Source: DATLRC01 sp035478435 (GTDB taxonomy: Bacteria; Patescibacteriota; Saccharimonadia; Saccharimonadales; UBA4665). From it: 64,000 nucleotides of DNA. The translations under genes and the position numbers were made by a program. The notes under the pieces are model-generated. The model did no database searches. It worked only from the letters and a program-made list of their open reading frames with translations, and was not told the origin of the DNA. The DNA is taken from positions 200,362-264,361 of the forward strand of contig DATIJT010000009.1 in assembly GCA_035478435.1 (NCBI GenBank), given 5' to 3'. Numbering within the stretch: the stretch's first letter is position 1; the number at the start of each line of letters is the position of its first letter. Below are positions 1 through 8,132 of this stretch, piece by piece.

Positions 1-345
1 GTCATGCATGCTCATTGGAAAATCTGGGCCTAGCCAGTAATCCAGATCATTGCCACGAATTTCACCCCCTACAGGATGAGTTACTATCTGGTCGCAAATA
101 ATGGTAGCCATGCCTGCAGCTAACTTATCAGAGCGTCGCCGAATTATATAAGCCCTGAGGCCTTCATGAGTTGCTAAACGAGCTAGATTATAGAGACTAT
201 GCGGAAGATCACGATACCTCTCAACAGTTTCCGGGAAATCTTTTTTGAGCCAGTATCTTTCCACTTCAACAAGCCACTTTACATCCCAAGCTTGCTTAGG
301 CGATTTTGGTAGTGAAACCCTGTCTAAATATGCATCTAATTTCAT
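1..345 (-). CDS. Partial protein, possible GNAT-type acetyltransferase
   Basis: An open frame starts at an ATG at 343-345 on the minus strand and runs off the left edge, giving the first 115 residues. It begins MKLDAYLDRV and has a stretch LAAGMATIICDQIV that resembles the central strand pair of GNAT N-acetyltransferases; the protein at 4097-4645 has a similar stretch (VAGMSTIVRF). No acetyl-CoA loop is visible in the part present, so the family is a weak guess. It lies downstream of clpP in the same direction, 37 nt after its stop. Which residues follow is not known because the window ends. Confidence 0.55.
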   Translation of the reverse strand, partial: MKLDAYLDRVSLPKSPKQAWDVKWLVEVERYWLKKDFPETVERYRDLPHSLYNLARLATHEGLRAYIIRRRSDKLAAGMATIICDQIVTHPVGGEIRGNDLDYWLGPDFPMSMHD

Positions 346-382
346 TTATGAGGGGTATTATAGAATAGTTTGCTAATTTTTG

Positions 383-997
383 CTAGCGAGAAAGGGCTTT
401 GGTGCTGGTGATGACTTCGTCGATTATGCCATAAGTTTTGGCTTCGGCGGCCGTCATCCATTTGTCGCGTTCCATGTCTTCCTGGATTTTCTTGACCGTT
501 TGGCCGGTGTTTTTGGCCATGATCTCATTCAAACGGTGTTTAATGCGCAGCGATTCCTTAAGGTCAATCTCCATATCGGTCACTTTGCCGCGGGTGCCGC
601 TCGACGGTTGGTGGATCATAACCGTAGCATTTGGCAAAATAAAGCGTTTGCCTTTGGCGCCGCTACTGAGCAGAAAAGCGGCGGCCGAAGCCTGCACGCC
701 GATGCCAACAGTTTGGATATCGTTGCTGACATATTGCATGGTGTCGTAAATGGCCAGGGCATCGTAAACGCTGCCACCGGGGCTATTGATGTAGAGGTAG
801 ATGTCCTTTTGGGCGTCTTCGGACTGCAGGAATAATAATTGGGCGACGATCAAATTAGCTGTGGCTTCGTTGACGTCGCTGCCTAGAAAAACAATCCGGT
901 CTTTTAAAAGCCTGGAGTAAATATCGTAAGCCCGCTCGTAGCGGCCTTCGCTTTCGATAACCGTAGGGACTAAAACAGAACTACTAATTTTATTCAT
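383..997 (-). CDS. clpP: ATP-dependent Clp protease proteolytic subunit ClpP
   Basis: Serine peptidase that forms the two-ring degradation chamber used with a Clp ATPase, here presumably the ClpC encoded at 18.2 kb. From the ATG at 997 (MNKISSSVL) it is 204 residues, normal for the family. The catalytic triad is visible: Ser104 in VQASAAAFLL, His129 in MIHQPSSG and Asp193 in YGIIDEV; the usual Met after the active Ser is Ala. A longer frame starting at 1021 is rejected because it would begin inside the operator and promoter. A CIRCE operator and a -35/-10 pair lie directly upstream, with the -10 box ending 6 nt before the ATG. The function is certain; the start is very likely. Confidence 0.96.
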   Translation of the reverse strand: MNKISSSVLVPTVIESEGRYERAYDIYSRLLKDRIVFLGSDVNEATANLIVAQLLFLQSEDAQKDIYLYINSPGGSVYDALAIYDTMQYVSNDIQTVGIGVQASAAAFLLSSGAKGKRFILPNATVMIHQPSSGTRGKVTDMEIDLKESLRIKHRLNEIMAKNTGQTVKKIQEDMERDKWMTAAEAKTYGIIDEVITSTKALSR

Positions 998-1003
998 GGT
1001 TCC

Positions 1004-1032
1004 ATAATAAATAATTAGCACTCACGAGTCAA
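1004..1032 (-). promoter_or_regulatory. clpP promoter inside the CIRCE operator
   Basis: On the minus strand a -35 TTGACT (1027-1032) and a -10 TATTAT (1004-1009) are separated by 17 nt. The -35 lies in the spacer of the CIRCE palindrome, so bound HrcA would block RNA polymerase. Six nt separate the -10 from the ATG at 997, so transcription should begin at or next to the A of the start codon (leaderless mRNA). Confidence 0.75.
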
Positions 1033-1041
1033 GAGTGCTAA
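1015..1041. promoter_or_regulatory. CIRCE operator (HrcA site) of clpP
   Basis: A perfect inverted repeat TTAGCACTC-N9-GAGTGCTAA matches the consensus CIRCE element exactly, including the 9-nt spacer ACGAGTCAA. The same 27 bp, spacer included, recur at 20836-20862 before clpC. CIRCE is the binding site of the heat-shock repressor HrcA, so clpP and clpC are very likely co-regulated. Confidence 0.95.
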
Positions 1042-1042
1042 T

Positions 1043-1192
1043 CCAGTTTGTTGTCTGGTCCGTTTGATAAGCAAAGATTTTCATTTCTCTTCGAAGCCCT
1101 GAGCAAGCGGTAGCCTAGCTACTGTGCAGCTGGACTGCAGAAGAAAATGGAAAAATTTGCTGTTAAGGCAAGCGAGCCAGGCGGCAAACTGG
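1043..1192. repeat. Long imperfect palindrome upstream of clpP
   Basis: The two halves of this 150-bp stretch are imperfect reverse complements: CCAGTTTG (1043-1050) pairs with CAAACTGG (1185-1192), and similarity continues inward to about 1096 and 1135, with a small hairpin GTAGC-CTA-GCTAC (1110-1122) at the centre. It is flanked by the CIRCE element on the left and a copy of the right CIRCE half (1212-1225) on the right. It lies between the stop of the 112-aa gene and the clpP promoter and carries no open frame. It may be a bidirectional terminator, a structured RNA, or a relic of a small mobile repeat. Confidence 0.7.
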
Positions 1193-1256
1193 TGTTAGGA
1201 CTGTTGGCTCGGTCAAGAGTGCTAACATTGATCCCTAGTTAATTTTTAAAGCTGCC

Positions 1257-1595
1257 TCAGACGCTTTCGGCTGATAATGGATCCGGTGCAACCTCTCTGA
1301 ACGCCCTAATTCCGTTAAGTATTGGCAAGTCTTCTCCCGGGTCAAGGCTGAAGTTACGGCTGTCAACTACAGTATAAGAATTTGCATCATCCGGTTCTGC
1401 CCGGACGGAAGATTCAATCACTTCAAAATCACCGCCTTCAAGCCTCTCGGCTTCATCCAGCGTTACCGTGGCCGCCAGCAATGATCCACCTACTTCTTTT
1501 CCTAAGTAAGAAACCTTATATGTAGCGCCTTCATATTTGGGCCTTAGCCAAGCTCTGGTACCAGTCGGGGATCTTTCAATGTGATCAAACTTCAT
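1257..1595 (-). CDS. Conserved-looking hypothetical protein (112 aa)
   Basis: I do not recognise this 112-residue protein. It starts MKFDHIERSP, is soluble and acidic toward the C-terminus, and has no signal peptide or membrane segment. A good Shine-Dalgarno (GGAGAG) lies about 6 nt before the ATG at 1595, which supports a real gene. Its C-terminal part (DLPILNGIRAFREV) is mixed helix and strand. It lies alone between small unknown genes and the clpP control region, all on the minus strand. Confidence 0.65.
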   Translation of the reverse strand: MKFDHIERSPTGTRAWLRPKYEGATYKVSYLGKEVGGSLLAATVTLDEAERLEGGDFEVIESSVRAEPDDANSYTVVDSRNFSLDPGEDLPILNGIRAFREVAPDPLSAESV

Positions 1596-1726
1596 TAAAT
1601 CTCTCCTTTACCAAGTCAAGTCTACACTCAGCCTGGCAATTTGCAAGCATTAGCTGTTTGGCTATAAACTTGCCCTATTAATCGGGTATGACCAGGCAAA
1701 TCAGACCCTTACTACAGCCAAGAATA

Positions 1727-1939
1727 CTAGCTAGCACGTCTGGTGCGGCTGCCAACAATATCTTTAGGGTCAAGAACCGCATCCATAGCCTCTAAAACTA
1801 AATGCCCTCCGTAACGAGCCGGCGCAGTTTGAGGTAGCGTAACCCAAAATTTCAATTCTCTTTCTGACAAGTCACGGTTAGTTTCTGCTGGTTTAGCAAC
1901 AGAAGGATTTATATATAACCATTCGGGTATGAGTCTCAT
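1727..1939 (-). CDS. Small hypothetical protein (70 aa)
   Basis: A 70-residue frame (MRLIPEWLYINPSVAKP...) that I do not recognise. It is basic at both ends (ends SRTRRAS) and has no membrane segment. There is no Shine-Dalgarno, but TAAACT sits 6 nt before the ATG and could be a -10 box for a leaderless transcript, a pattern seen at better-supported genes in this window. Support is only the open frame and a plausible start. Confidence 0.4.
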   Translation of the reverse strand: MRLIPEWLYINPSVAKPAETNRDLSERELKFWVTLPQTAPARYGGHLVLEAMDAVLDPKDIVGSRTRRAS

Positions 1940-1979
1940 AATTACAGTTTAGGCTTTTAGCGAAATATCGTCTGTAAAT

Positions 1980-2297
1980 TTATTCATAGCCCATTATCCG
2001 AGCGCGATGTAGGTCGACAAAAAGCTCAAAGCCTTCTGCTCTCTGTAGAAATTTGGTTGGATTGCCGACAATTGTTACATTAGGCGAGAAAGGTTGCCTT
2101 TTCCCCACTTCGGCCTTAGCTGCTGTCCTGCATAGAGCAGCGTTGGCTATACCGTCCAACATTAAGGTCATTTCGTAGCAAGCACCGTCCAGTGGGTTCA
2201 GGCTATAAGGACTGGTCATTGGTTCGGTCCGTAGGAGTCTAATTTTGGTGATGTCGTCAATATAACCCCTTGTTTGACCGTGGCGCACTTCAGACAT
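1980..2297 (-). CDS. Hypothetical protein downstream of trigger factor (105 aa)
   Basis: A 105-residue soluble protein (MSEVRHGQTRGYIDD...) that I do not recognise. Its start is 7 nt after the trigger factor stop, so it is probably co-transcribed with tig. It has alternating hydrophobic stretches (YEMTLMLDGIANAALCR; FELFVDLHRARIMGYE) consistent with a small alpha/beta fold. No signal peptide or membrane helix is present. Confidence 0.6.
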   Translation of the reverse strand: MSEVRHGQTRGYIDDITKIRLLRTEPMTSPYSLNPLDGACYEMTLMLDGIANAALCRTAAKAEVGKRQPFSPNVTIVGNPTKFLQRAEGFELFVDLHRARIMGYE

Positions 2298-2304
2298 AAT
2301 ATTT

Positions 2305-3591
2305 TTAACCTGCTAGGGAATATTCTTTAAGTTTGGCTAAGGTTTTTTCGGTAAGTAATCTTGAAGCAATATCACGGATATTTTCAGGCTTATCCAGTTC
2401 GGCTTGCATAGCTTTATCTTTATAGCGTGCTTTGAGTTGTTGGAGCTGTAATTCGAGTTCTTCGGAGGTGACGTCTATTTTTTCCTCGCGTGCAATCTCA
2501 CCCAATATCAACCCGGCCTTGACGCGTTTTTCGGCCGGTTCGCGGTTTTTGGCGCGGTGGCCTTGCTCGTCCAGGCCTTCTTCGGCCAAGTGTTCTTGCC
2601 AGGTTTGGCCGCGGTAAGCCAGGTTTTGGCGCTCTTCGGATTCCAGGCGGTCGATCTCTTCGTCGATAAGGCTTTTAGGTATATCGGCTTTCGACTTTTC
2701 GGCAATTTGTTCTAGTAGTTCGTTTTCCAAAGCCCGCTCGGCTTGGAATTGCCGTTCATTTTCTAGCTGGCGCTTAATGTCGGCGCGCAGTTCAGCCAGG
2801 TCCTTGAACGGGCCGATTTTAGCGGCAAAAGCGTTGTCCAGTTTGGGTGCAGTGACCTCCTGGACTTTTTTAACATTAACCTTAAAAGTGACTTCGCGGT
2901 TTTGTAGGGTTTTAACTCCGTAATCTTTCGGGAAAGTGACGCTAAACTCCTTGTCCTCACCAGCTTTAAGCCCTACCAAATTGTCTTCGAAGCCGGGAAT
3001 GAAGCTGTTACTGCCTAAAATTAGCGGATAATCTTTGCCGTCAGCGCCCTGGATAGGCTCGTTCGCCTTAGCATCTCGGCCAGTAAAATCTATCCAAACT
3101 TCATCGCCCTCTTTGGCGGCCCGCTGGACTTCTTTCTTATCGGCGGCGCGGATTTTTAGGTCTTCAATAACAGCCTCGACATCTTTTTCCTTTACCGAGA
3201 CTGGTTGCCTGGTCATCTTGATCTTCTTATAGTCACCCAACTCAATATCGCCGATGGCTTCAACTTCCACGGTAATTTCCAAAGTGGTAAACGGCACGAA
3301 CTTGCCGACACTGACTCTAGGCTGCTCGACAGGACGTAATTCCTGTTCCTGGACGGCTGCCACATACAGCCGGTTAATGGCTTCTTCTAGGAATTCAGAT
3401 TGCAGCACAGCCTGATCAACGTTTTTTTCAACCAGCTGGGCTGGCGCTTTGCCCTCGCGGAAGCCACCGAGTTTGACCTTTTGGCCGAGCTTGCTCAGAA
3501 CCCGCTGTTTGGCATCGTCTAGCAAAGCTTGGTCGGCAGTAATCGACAGCTTGAAAGTCGTTGGCGCTAATTTGTCCTTTGTGACTTGCAT
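2305..3591 (-). CDS. tig: Trigger factor, ribosome-associated chaperone
   Basis: Peptidyl-prolyl isomerase and chaperone that binds nascent chains at the ribosome exit. The 428 residues match the usual length. The ribosome-binding signature GFREGKAP is at about 43-50 in the N-terminal domain, an FKBP-type domain follows at roughly 155-245 (GDEVWIDFTGRDA...GSNSFIPGFEDNLVG), and the helical arm domain fills the C-terminus. The start ATG at 3591 follows a GGGA. It probably shares a transcript with the 105-aa gene downstream. Confidence 0.97.
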   Translation of the reverse strand: MQVTKDKLAPTTFKLSITADQALLDDAKQRVLSKLGQKVKLGGFREGKAPAQLVEKNVDQAVLQSEFLEEAINRLYVAAVQEQELRPVEQPRVSVGKFVPFTTLEITVEVEAIGDIELGDYKKIKMTRQPVSVKEKDVEAVIEDLKIRAADKKEVQRAAKEGDEVWIDFTGRDAKANEPIQGADGKDYPLILGSNSFIPGFEDNLVGLKAGEDKEFSVTFPKDYGVKTLQNREVTFKVNVKKVQEVTAPKLDNAFAAKIGPFKDLAELRADIKRQLENERQFQAERALENELLEQIAEKSKADIPKSLIDEEIDRLESEERQNLAYRGQTWQEHLAEEGLDEQGHRAKNREPAEKRVKAGLILGEIAREEKIDVTSEELELQLQQLKARYKDKAMQAELDKPENIRDIASRLLTEKTLAKLKEYSLAG

Positions 3592-3632
3592 AAGTCCCTA
3601 CTCTAACAGATTGTTTAGTAAATTTCCAGACA

Positions 3633-4100
3633 TTAATGCAGGAATGGGCGGACTAACATCAATATGCCAATAAACCAAGCTATTTCAACTACGCCACCAA
3701 TTGGTTTCTGGAACCACTGGATTTTATTGTGGAAGCGCCAAAACCAATATTGTTCCACGTTGTCTTTACCGGTTCGTTTAACATTAATGAAACGCGGAAT
3801 ATACAGCAAGTCTGGGCTGGCTGCCAAAAAAGCGCAAACGGCAGCAATTAGCCAATGCCTGGGCTGTAGTATGGCCAACCCAAGCACCAACATGACACAA
3901 AGTACTGCTCCGCCGACTATTTGGATGTAAAGGAACATCCTAGAGCCAATTCTTTTAGCGTCCGTACTCCCTGTCACATCGTAATGCGGGATAGCGTCAC
4001 ACACGAAGTGCGACAAAAAGGCGGCTGGCGCGGCCACTGCCGGATTACTTACGGCAAAACCTATAAAAGCCCCAGTCAAAGCATGGTTAATGGCCGTCAC
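3633..4100 (-). CDS. Predicted membrane protein, DUF457/YdjM-like
   Basis: From the GTG at 4100 this is a 155-residue membrane protein starting MTAINHALTGAFIGF. The N-terminal HALTG with nearby polar residues (LSHFVCDAIPHYD) resembles the small membrane-bound hydrolase-like DUF457/YdjM group, in which His and Asp residues near the helix ends are conserved. Hydrophobic helices are visible at about 5-25, 55-75, 80-100 and 135-152. The GTG overlaps the TGA stop of the GNAT-like gene upstream (GTGA), which favours it over the ATG 24 nt further upstream. The substrate is unknown. Confidence 0.65.
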   Translation of the reverse strand: MTAINHALTGAFIGFAVSNPAVAAPAAFLSHFVCDAIPHYDVTGSTDAKRIGSRMFLYIQIVGGAVLCVMLVLGLAILQPRHWLIAAVCAFLAASPDLLYIPRFINVKRTGKDNVEQYWFWRFHNKIQWFQKPIGGVVEIAWFIGILMLVRPFLH

Positions 4101-4645
4101 GGTCGATTTCCCTCTGGTGGGCAATAAAAAGCAATACTATCTCCCTCTTCAAATACACTCCAATTTTCATCAACAGGAACGAAGCCGGCTTTAGCACTTA
4201 AGCCCTGCGAGGCTGAATTAGTTTTTCGAACCGCTGTCCAAATCCCACCATTAAAATTGGCTGCTGACTCGTCTAAGTGTACTTCTAATGTAAATAGACC
4301 TGCCCCTTTGCGGCGCCAAGGGTTAAAAACAAAACCAGACGAGCTAGGAGTATCCGGCGGAACATTTGACGGTACAGAATTGAAACGGACGATCGTGGAC
4401 ATGCCAGCTACTACATCTCCTGCCCAAATTATGAACTGCTCGCTTCGGCCAGGAATGCATAGGCCCTTACTTTTTTTAAGCCTTGATTCTGCCACAGGAT
4501 TCTTGCTGTAGGCGCCAACAACGGCAGGAAAATCAATAGCTAAATCAGCATTCGCCGGCAATTTTAAACCATGCACTAATTGACAGCCGATATCATCCAG
4601 CCTAGAGTCCTCGATTGATGAAAGTTTTTCGGCTGTGAATAGCAT
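4097..4645 (-). CDS. Possible GNAT-family acetyltransferase (182 aa)
   Basis: A soluble 182-residue protein with a GNAT-like arrangement: a hydrophobic strand VVAGMSTIVRF, a beta-bulge-like RRKGAGLFTLEVHLDE, a helix before GLSAKAGFVPVDEN, and a terminal ENWSVFEEGDSIAFY. The Q/RxxGxG/A loop is not clear, so the assignment is tentative. The ATG overlaps the hisS stop (TAATG) and the stop overlaps the next gene, so it is translationally coupled inside the hisS operon. Confidence 0.5.
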   Translation of the reverse strand: MLFTAEKLSSIEDSRLDDIGCQLVHGLKLPANADLAIDFPAVVGAYSKNPVAESRLKKSKGLCIPGRSEQFIIWAGDVVAGMSTIVRFNSVPSNVPPDTPSSSGFVFNPWRRKGAGLFTLEVHLDESAANFNGGIWTAVRKTNSASQGLSAKAGFVPVDENWSVFEEGDSIAFYCPPEGNRP

Positions 4646-5955
4646 TATTTGATGCTTCTATGAGTTTTTATATTACTAACAACATCATTCAGATTTTGTT
4701 TCTTCTCTTTGCCGGTTTCGAGGTTTTTAAGTGTGAAAAGTTGTTTTTGTAGCTCAGTTTCACCTATGATCAAAACCTGTTCGATACCTTTTTTGTCGGC
4801 GGTTTTAAACTGGTCTCCTAGTTTGCGGCCGGATAGGTCGACGGCTACGTTCAGGCCTTCATGCCTCAAGGCAGTGATAATCGGTTGGGATTGTTCAAGC
4901 ACATCGCCGACTAAGGCCACCCAAACATCCGTTTCCGCAGGTAGTTGAGGTAAAAGATGGTGGATTTTCAAAAAGTTAGCCAATGTTACGTCGCCCCAAC
5001 CAAAGCCGACGGTTGGCACTGGCGCCACACCGAACAGCCCTACCAGTCCGTCGTAGCGGCCGCCGCCCAGCATGGAGCGGTTGTTTTCCGGGTCGGTATC
5101 AAAAACCTCGAAAACGATGCCGGTGTAGTAGTCCAGGCCGCGCATCAGCGTGACGTCAAAAGTGGCGTGGTTGATACCCAGGGATTTTAGGTTATCCAGC
5201 AAGTTTTTCAGTTCTTGGGCAGCTGGTTGTTTTTGGACTTCAGCCGGCAAATCGGCCAGTTTTTTGGCATCAAGTAAGTCTAGAAGCTTTTCTGTTGTTC
5301 CTGCTGCCTTTTGGGCGGCCGGCAAAATTTCATCCACTTTGGAGATAAAATCAGGCCGACTCATCTTATGCATCCGGTCAATCAGTTTGCCGACGGCTTG
5401 CCGGGTTTTCGCGTCAAGCTCCAGATAATCAGCCAATGAATAGTCAACCAGGCTGCGGTGGTTAAGACGGATTTCGTACATGTCGGGTTTGGCGTCGAAA
5501 GCCTTAAAAACCTCGTTGACGAGCATGATCATTTCCAGTTCCGCGCCAGTCTCTTTGACACCGAAAATATCAACGTTCAACTGCCAGTGTTCGCGCAGGC
5601 GGCCTTTTTGCGGCCGTTCGTAGCGCCATAAATTAGGAATGCTATACCAGCGCAACGGATAAGCTAGTTCTTGGCGCTTGGCGGCCACCATCCGGCTGAC
5701 TGTCGGCGTCATTTCCGGCCGGATAGCCACCTTGCGGCCACCACGGTCCTCGAAACTATAAGTCTGCTCGTTGACGATTTCTTCGCCGCTTTTGGCCAAG
5801 TAAATTTCTAACGGCTCCAGAATCGGCGCGTCATATTCTTCATAGCCAAAATGCTCGACAACTTCGCGCCATTTGCCAAACATATACTTCTGCAGGCGCT
5901 TGTCCTGGGGGTAAAAATCCCGCGCGCCTTTATAGGGTTGGGTTGATAAAGTCAT
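4645..5955 (-). CDS. hisS: Histidyl-tRNA synthetase
   Basis: Class II aminoacyl-tRNA synthetase that charges tRNA-His. The 436 residues carry the family marks: GARDFYPQ near the start, motif 2 in WRYERPQKGRLREHWQ, the histidine-specific GLDYYTGIVFE, motif 3 around GGGRYDGLVG and VGFGWG, and a C-terminal anticodon-binding domain. A TATACT (5966-5971) lies 10 nt before the ATG and is a likely -10 box. It heads a short operon with the GNAT-like and DUF457-like genes. Confidence 0.97.
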   Translation of the reverse strand: MTLSTQPYKGARDFYPQDKRLQKYMFGKWREVVEHFGYEEYDAPILEPLEIYLAKSGEEIVNEQTYSFEDRGGRKVAIRPEMTPTVSRMVAAKRQELAYPLRWYSIPNLWRYERPQKGRLREHWQLNVDIFGVKETGAELEMIMLVNEVFKAFDAKPDMYEIRLNHRSLVDYSLADYLELDAKTRQAVGKLIDRMHKMSRPDFISKVDEILPAAQKAAGTTEKLLDLLDAKKLADLPAEVQKQPAAQELKNLLDNLKSLGINHATFDVTLMRGLDYYTGIVFEVFDTDPENNRSMLGGGRYDGLVGLFGVAPVPTVGFGWGDVTLANFLKIHHLLPQLPAETDVWVALVGDVLEQSQPIITALRHEGLNVAVDLSGRKLGDQFKTADKKGIEQVLIIGETELQKQLFTLKNLETGKEKKQNLNDVVSNIKTHRSIK

Positions 5956-5973
5956 ATTATTCTTAAGTATAAA

Positions 5974-6561
5974 CTATCTGCTTGGCTGATTTTTCAAGAA
6001 ATGAGTCATACCAAAAGCACCAATAGTTAGACTGTAGGCTACGCTCGTTAGATGACTCCAGGCCGGAATACGTTTTTCCTGCACACCTTCGATTACGGCA
6101 TCTTCATGATGAACCGTCTGATCACGAAAAGGGTAAATCGTTAGTAGGTGCTGGCGATCGGCATTACTAAAAGTCCTTAAGTTTTTCTGCAATAACTCAA
6201 GCGATTCTTTGAAGGCCGGATTTTCAGCATTAGTGTGCTGGCTGACATTTTCCGGGTGGTTGATTTTGCCGCTGATGCAAACCACGGCGTTAATTTTATC
6301 CTTACGGGCGGCAAAGGCATTCAAAACCGCGCTGGCGCCAGCGCTGAAGCTGATTAATGAGACTTTATCGCCGGCATTTAGATAGGTGTCAATTTCAACT
6401 AACAATTTATCCAATTTAGGCTTAAATGAGTCGCCTTCCCGCCAAATTACAGCGTGATAATGCGGAATAAGTCCGTAGATTCTCCAAAATTTAATAGCTA
6501 AATCCTGGTGATATGGGCGATAGTCTCCAAGACCCGGCACGTAAATAACATGGTGTTTCAT
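5974..6561 (-). CDS. Predicted alpha/beta hydrolase
   Basis: A 195-residue soluble protein from the ATG at 6561 (MKHHVIYVPGLGDYRP). VIYVPGLGD is the oxyanion-hole loop and SLISFSAGAS is a nucleophile elbow (S-x-S-x-G form), so it is a likely serine alpha/beta hydrolase; Asp and His candidates are YPFRDQTVHHED and WSHLTS. A longer frame to 6612 exists only because it reads through the tRNA-Leu gene and is rejected. It lies 16 nt past the tRNA in the same direction and before hisS. The substrate is unknown. Confidence 0.75.
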   Translation of the reverse strand: MKHHVIYVPGLGDYRPYHQDLAIKFWRIYGLIPHYHAVIWREGDSFKPKLDKLLVEIDTYLNAGDKVSLISFSAGASAVLNAFAARKDKINAVVCISGKINHPENVSQHTNAENPAFKESLELLQKNLRTFSNADRQHLLTIYPFRDQTVHHEDAVIEGVQEKRIPAWSHLTSVAYSLTIGAFGMTHFLKNQPSR

Positions 6562-6570
6562 AATAAATAT

Positions 6571-6654
6571 TGGTGCGCGGGAGAGGACTTGAACCTCCAT
6601 GCCTTGCGGCACTAGCTCCTAAGGCTAGCGTGTCTACCATTTCACCACCCGCGC
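6571..6654 (-). tRNA. tRNA-Leu (anticodon UAG)
   Basis: Minus-strand cloverleaf of 84 nt with the 3' CCA encoded. The acceptor stem is GCGCGGG/CCCGCGC, the D-loop region contains AAATGGTAGA, the anticodon stem is CTAGC/GCTAG with loop CTTAGGA (anticodon TAG), the variable arm has TGCCGCAAGGCA and the T-arm is GAGG-TTCAAGT-CCTC. The long variable arm and the anticodon both indicate leucine. Two hairpins lie upstream (CGTAGG-AA-CCTACG, 6656-6669; TTTTGCC...GGCAAAA, 6684-6703). Confidence 0.95.
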
Positions 6655-6729
6655 TCGTAGGAACCTACGCTCTTGTCTCGTTTTGCCTAAATCGGCAAAA
6701 ACTTCGACCTCTAGCTATGCTCCTCCTCT

Positions 6730-6776
6730 AAAAATTGCATTCAGTAGCCCGGAAGGCTCTTTGGATTGCAATTTTT
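6730..6776 (-). terminator. Hairpin terminator after rsmD
   Basis: Inverted repeat AAAAATTGCA (6730-6739) / TGCAATTTTT (6767-6776) with an inner AGCC/GGCT pair. It begins about 12 nt after the rsmD stop and has A/T runs on both sides, so it can act as a Rho-independent terminator and insulate the tRNA-Leu gene. Confidence 0.7.
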
Positions 6777-6788
6777 TTAAGGCTGCAG

Positions 6789-7325
6789 TTATTTTACACT
6801 AGTCCTTCGGTAAAAAACTAGTTGGGCGTCGCCGTACGATTTAGTGGATAGTGGTTGGTAGTTAGTAGGTAGGGCAAAATTCGCTTTTGGTGGGAGTGAA
6901 TAGATAATCAGGCCGCCTATTTTAGCCCGTTCGGCTAGTTTTTCTAACAAATCTTGCTGGAGGCTGTCATAGGGCGGGTCACAGAGGACCAGATCAAATG
7001 TCTCGCTTGAAGTTTTAAGCCAGGCGTTGGCGTTGGCATTGATAAGTTTAACGGCATCTGCTAAGCCTAGAGCCCTCATATTTTCAGCAATGGCGCGCTG
7101 GGCGGCTGGGTCTGAATCTATAGCCAGCGCCGACTTGGCGCCGCGACTGATGGCTTCAAAACTGAGCGCCCCGCTGCCGGCGAATGGGTCCAATACCGTT
7201 AGGCCCGCGATATCGCCCAGCGCATTAAATAACGCGCCACGAATTTTGTCGCTCATGGGGTGGGTGCGTTGGCCACTGGGTGAGCTAAAGATCCGACCCT
7301 TCAACCGGCCGGCGATAATCCTCAT
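6789..7325 (-). CDS. rsmD: 16S rRNA (guanine-966-N2)-methyltransferase RsmD
   Basis: S-adenosylmethionine-dependent enzyme that methylates a guanine in 16S rRNA. The 178 residues begin MRIIAGRLKGR, typical of RsmD, then carry RPMSDKIR-like THPMSDKIRGALFN, SAM motif I LDPFAGSGALSFEA and the catalytic DPPY (LVLCDPPYDSL). The ATG overlaps the stop of the upstream gene (ATGA). A terminator hairpin follows at 6730-6776. Confidence 0.95.
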   Translation of the reverse strand: MRIIAGRLKGRIFSSPSGQRTHPMSDKIRGALFNALGDIAGLTVLDPFAGSGALSFEAISRGAKSALAIDSDPAAQRAIAENMRALGLADAVKLINANANAWLKTSSETFDLVLCDPPYDSLQQDLLEKLAERAKIGGLIIYSLPPKANFALPTNYQPLSTKSYGDAQLVFYRRTSVK

Positions 7326-8119
7326 GCTGAGCCCTCCACCAGCCCGGCGTCATAGAGCGCCGCGTACCACGCGAGAGTAATCATTAAGGCCATGCGTGGC
7401 GCGACTTCGCGGCGGATGTCGCGGTTGAGTTTAAGCGTCCAGCCCTTTTGGTAGAAACGTTTATAAAGGCCCATGGCCCCGACTTCTTTGCTGAGCTTCT
7501 GGAAATACGGTACGACACCTATATCGCGCACTTCACGCAGTTGGCGTTTGTTGGGGCGGGCTTTGCTTAACCTAAGCGGGGCGATAATCATGTAAGCGCC
7601 GGCTTCGAACATGGCGTGGGTAGTCAGCAGACCCTTTGGCCCGACTAGCCGCAGGCTGCGCTGCATAGATTCAAGGACTGTCTCGCCGCGGATGTAGGCC
7701 CGGCCGACCAGGCCATTACGAGTGTGGCGGGTTTCGCCCCGCAAATTTTCCAGCTCTTGCTCGTAGGGGTAGTGATGGGCCGGCGTTAGGCCATCCACCA
7801 GTGCGTGAGCCAGCCAGGCAGCTTCGAATGCAGCGCGAACCCTGTCGCCTTGTTTGAGCGCCCTAACCAACGAGTTATAGTGGCGCTGGATCTGCTGGCC
7901 CAGTTGGGTGTCATGAAGGTCGAACGGGTTCACGAAATGCCAGGGCTGTTCAACATTTTGGGCGTCTTTGAGCTTGGAAGCGTCGGGGCCGTTTTGGCCC
8001 TCAAAATGCAGAATTTCCCGAGCCGTTGGGAACGCTACCAGCCGGCCGGCAACTAGCGTCAGGTGCCGGCGGGCCACCCGGTCAAGCTTTTGGTGGGTAT
8101 GTAATATAACGGCGTACAT
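7322..8119 (-). CDS. Unknown His-rich protein, possible phospholipase C/P1-nuclease-like fold
   Basis: A 265-residue, mostly helical, basic protein. Spaced His/Asp residues (HTHQK near the start; AWLAHALVDGLTPAHHYPYEQE in the middle) recall the metal-binding helices of zinc-dependent phospholipase C/P1 nuclease proteins, but this is only a resemblance. There is no signal peptide or membrane helix. The stop overlaps the rsmD start, so the two are coupled. Upstream lies a heptad-repeat element separating it from recG. The substrate is unknown. Confidence 0.55.
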   Translation of the reverse strand: MYAVILHTHQKLDRVARRHLTLVAGRLVAFPTAREILHFEGQNGPDASKLKDAQNVEQPWHFVNPFDLHDTQLGQQIQRHYNSLVRALKQGDRVRAAFEAAWLAHALVDGLTPAHHYPYEQELENLRGETRHTRNGLVGRAYIRGETVLESMQRSLRLVGPKGLLTTHAMFEAGAYMIIAPLRLSKARPNKRQLREVRDIGVVPYFQKLSKEVGAMGLYKRFYQKGWTLKLNRDIRREVAPRMALMITLAWYAALYDAGLVEGSA

Positions 8120-8132
8120 GGAGCTACGCTCC

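Noticed and set aside
380..835. Plus-strand open frames over clpP
   Set aside because: They are mirror frames of a clear clpP gene with no start signal of their own.
6562..6612. Longer N-terminus for the alpha/beta hydrolase
   Set aside because: The extra residues are the antisense-free reading of the tRNA-Leu gene, so translation from there is not credible.
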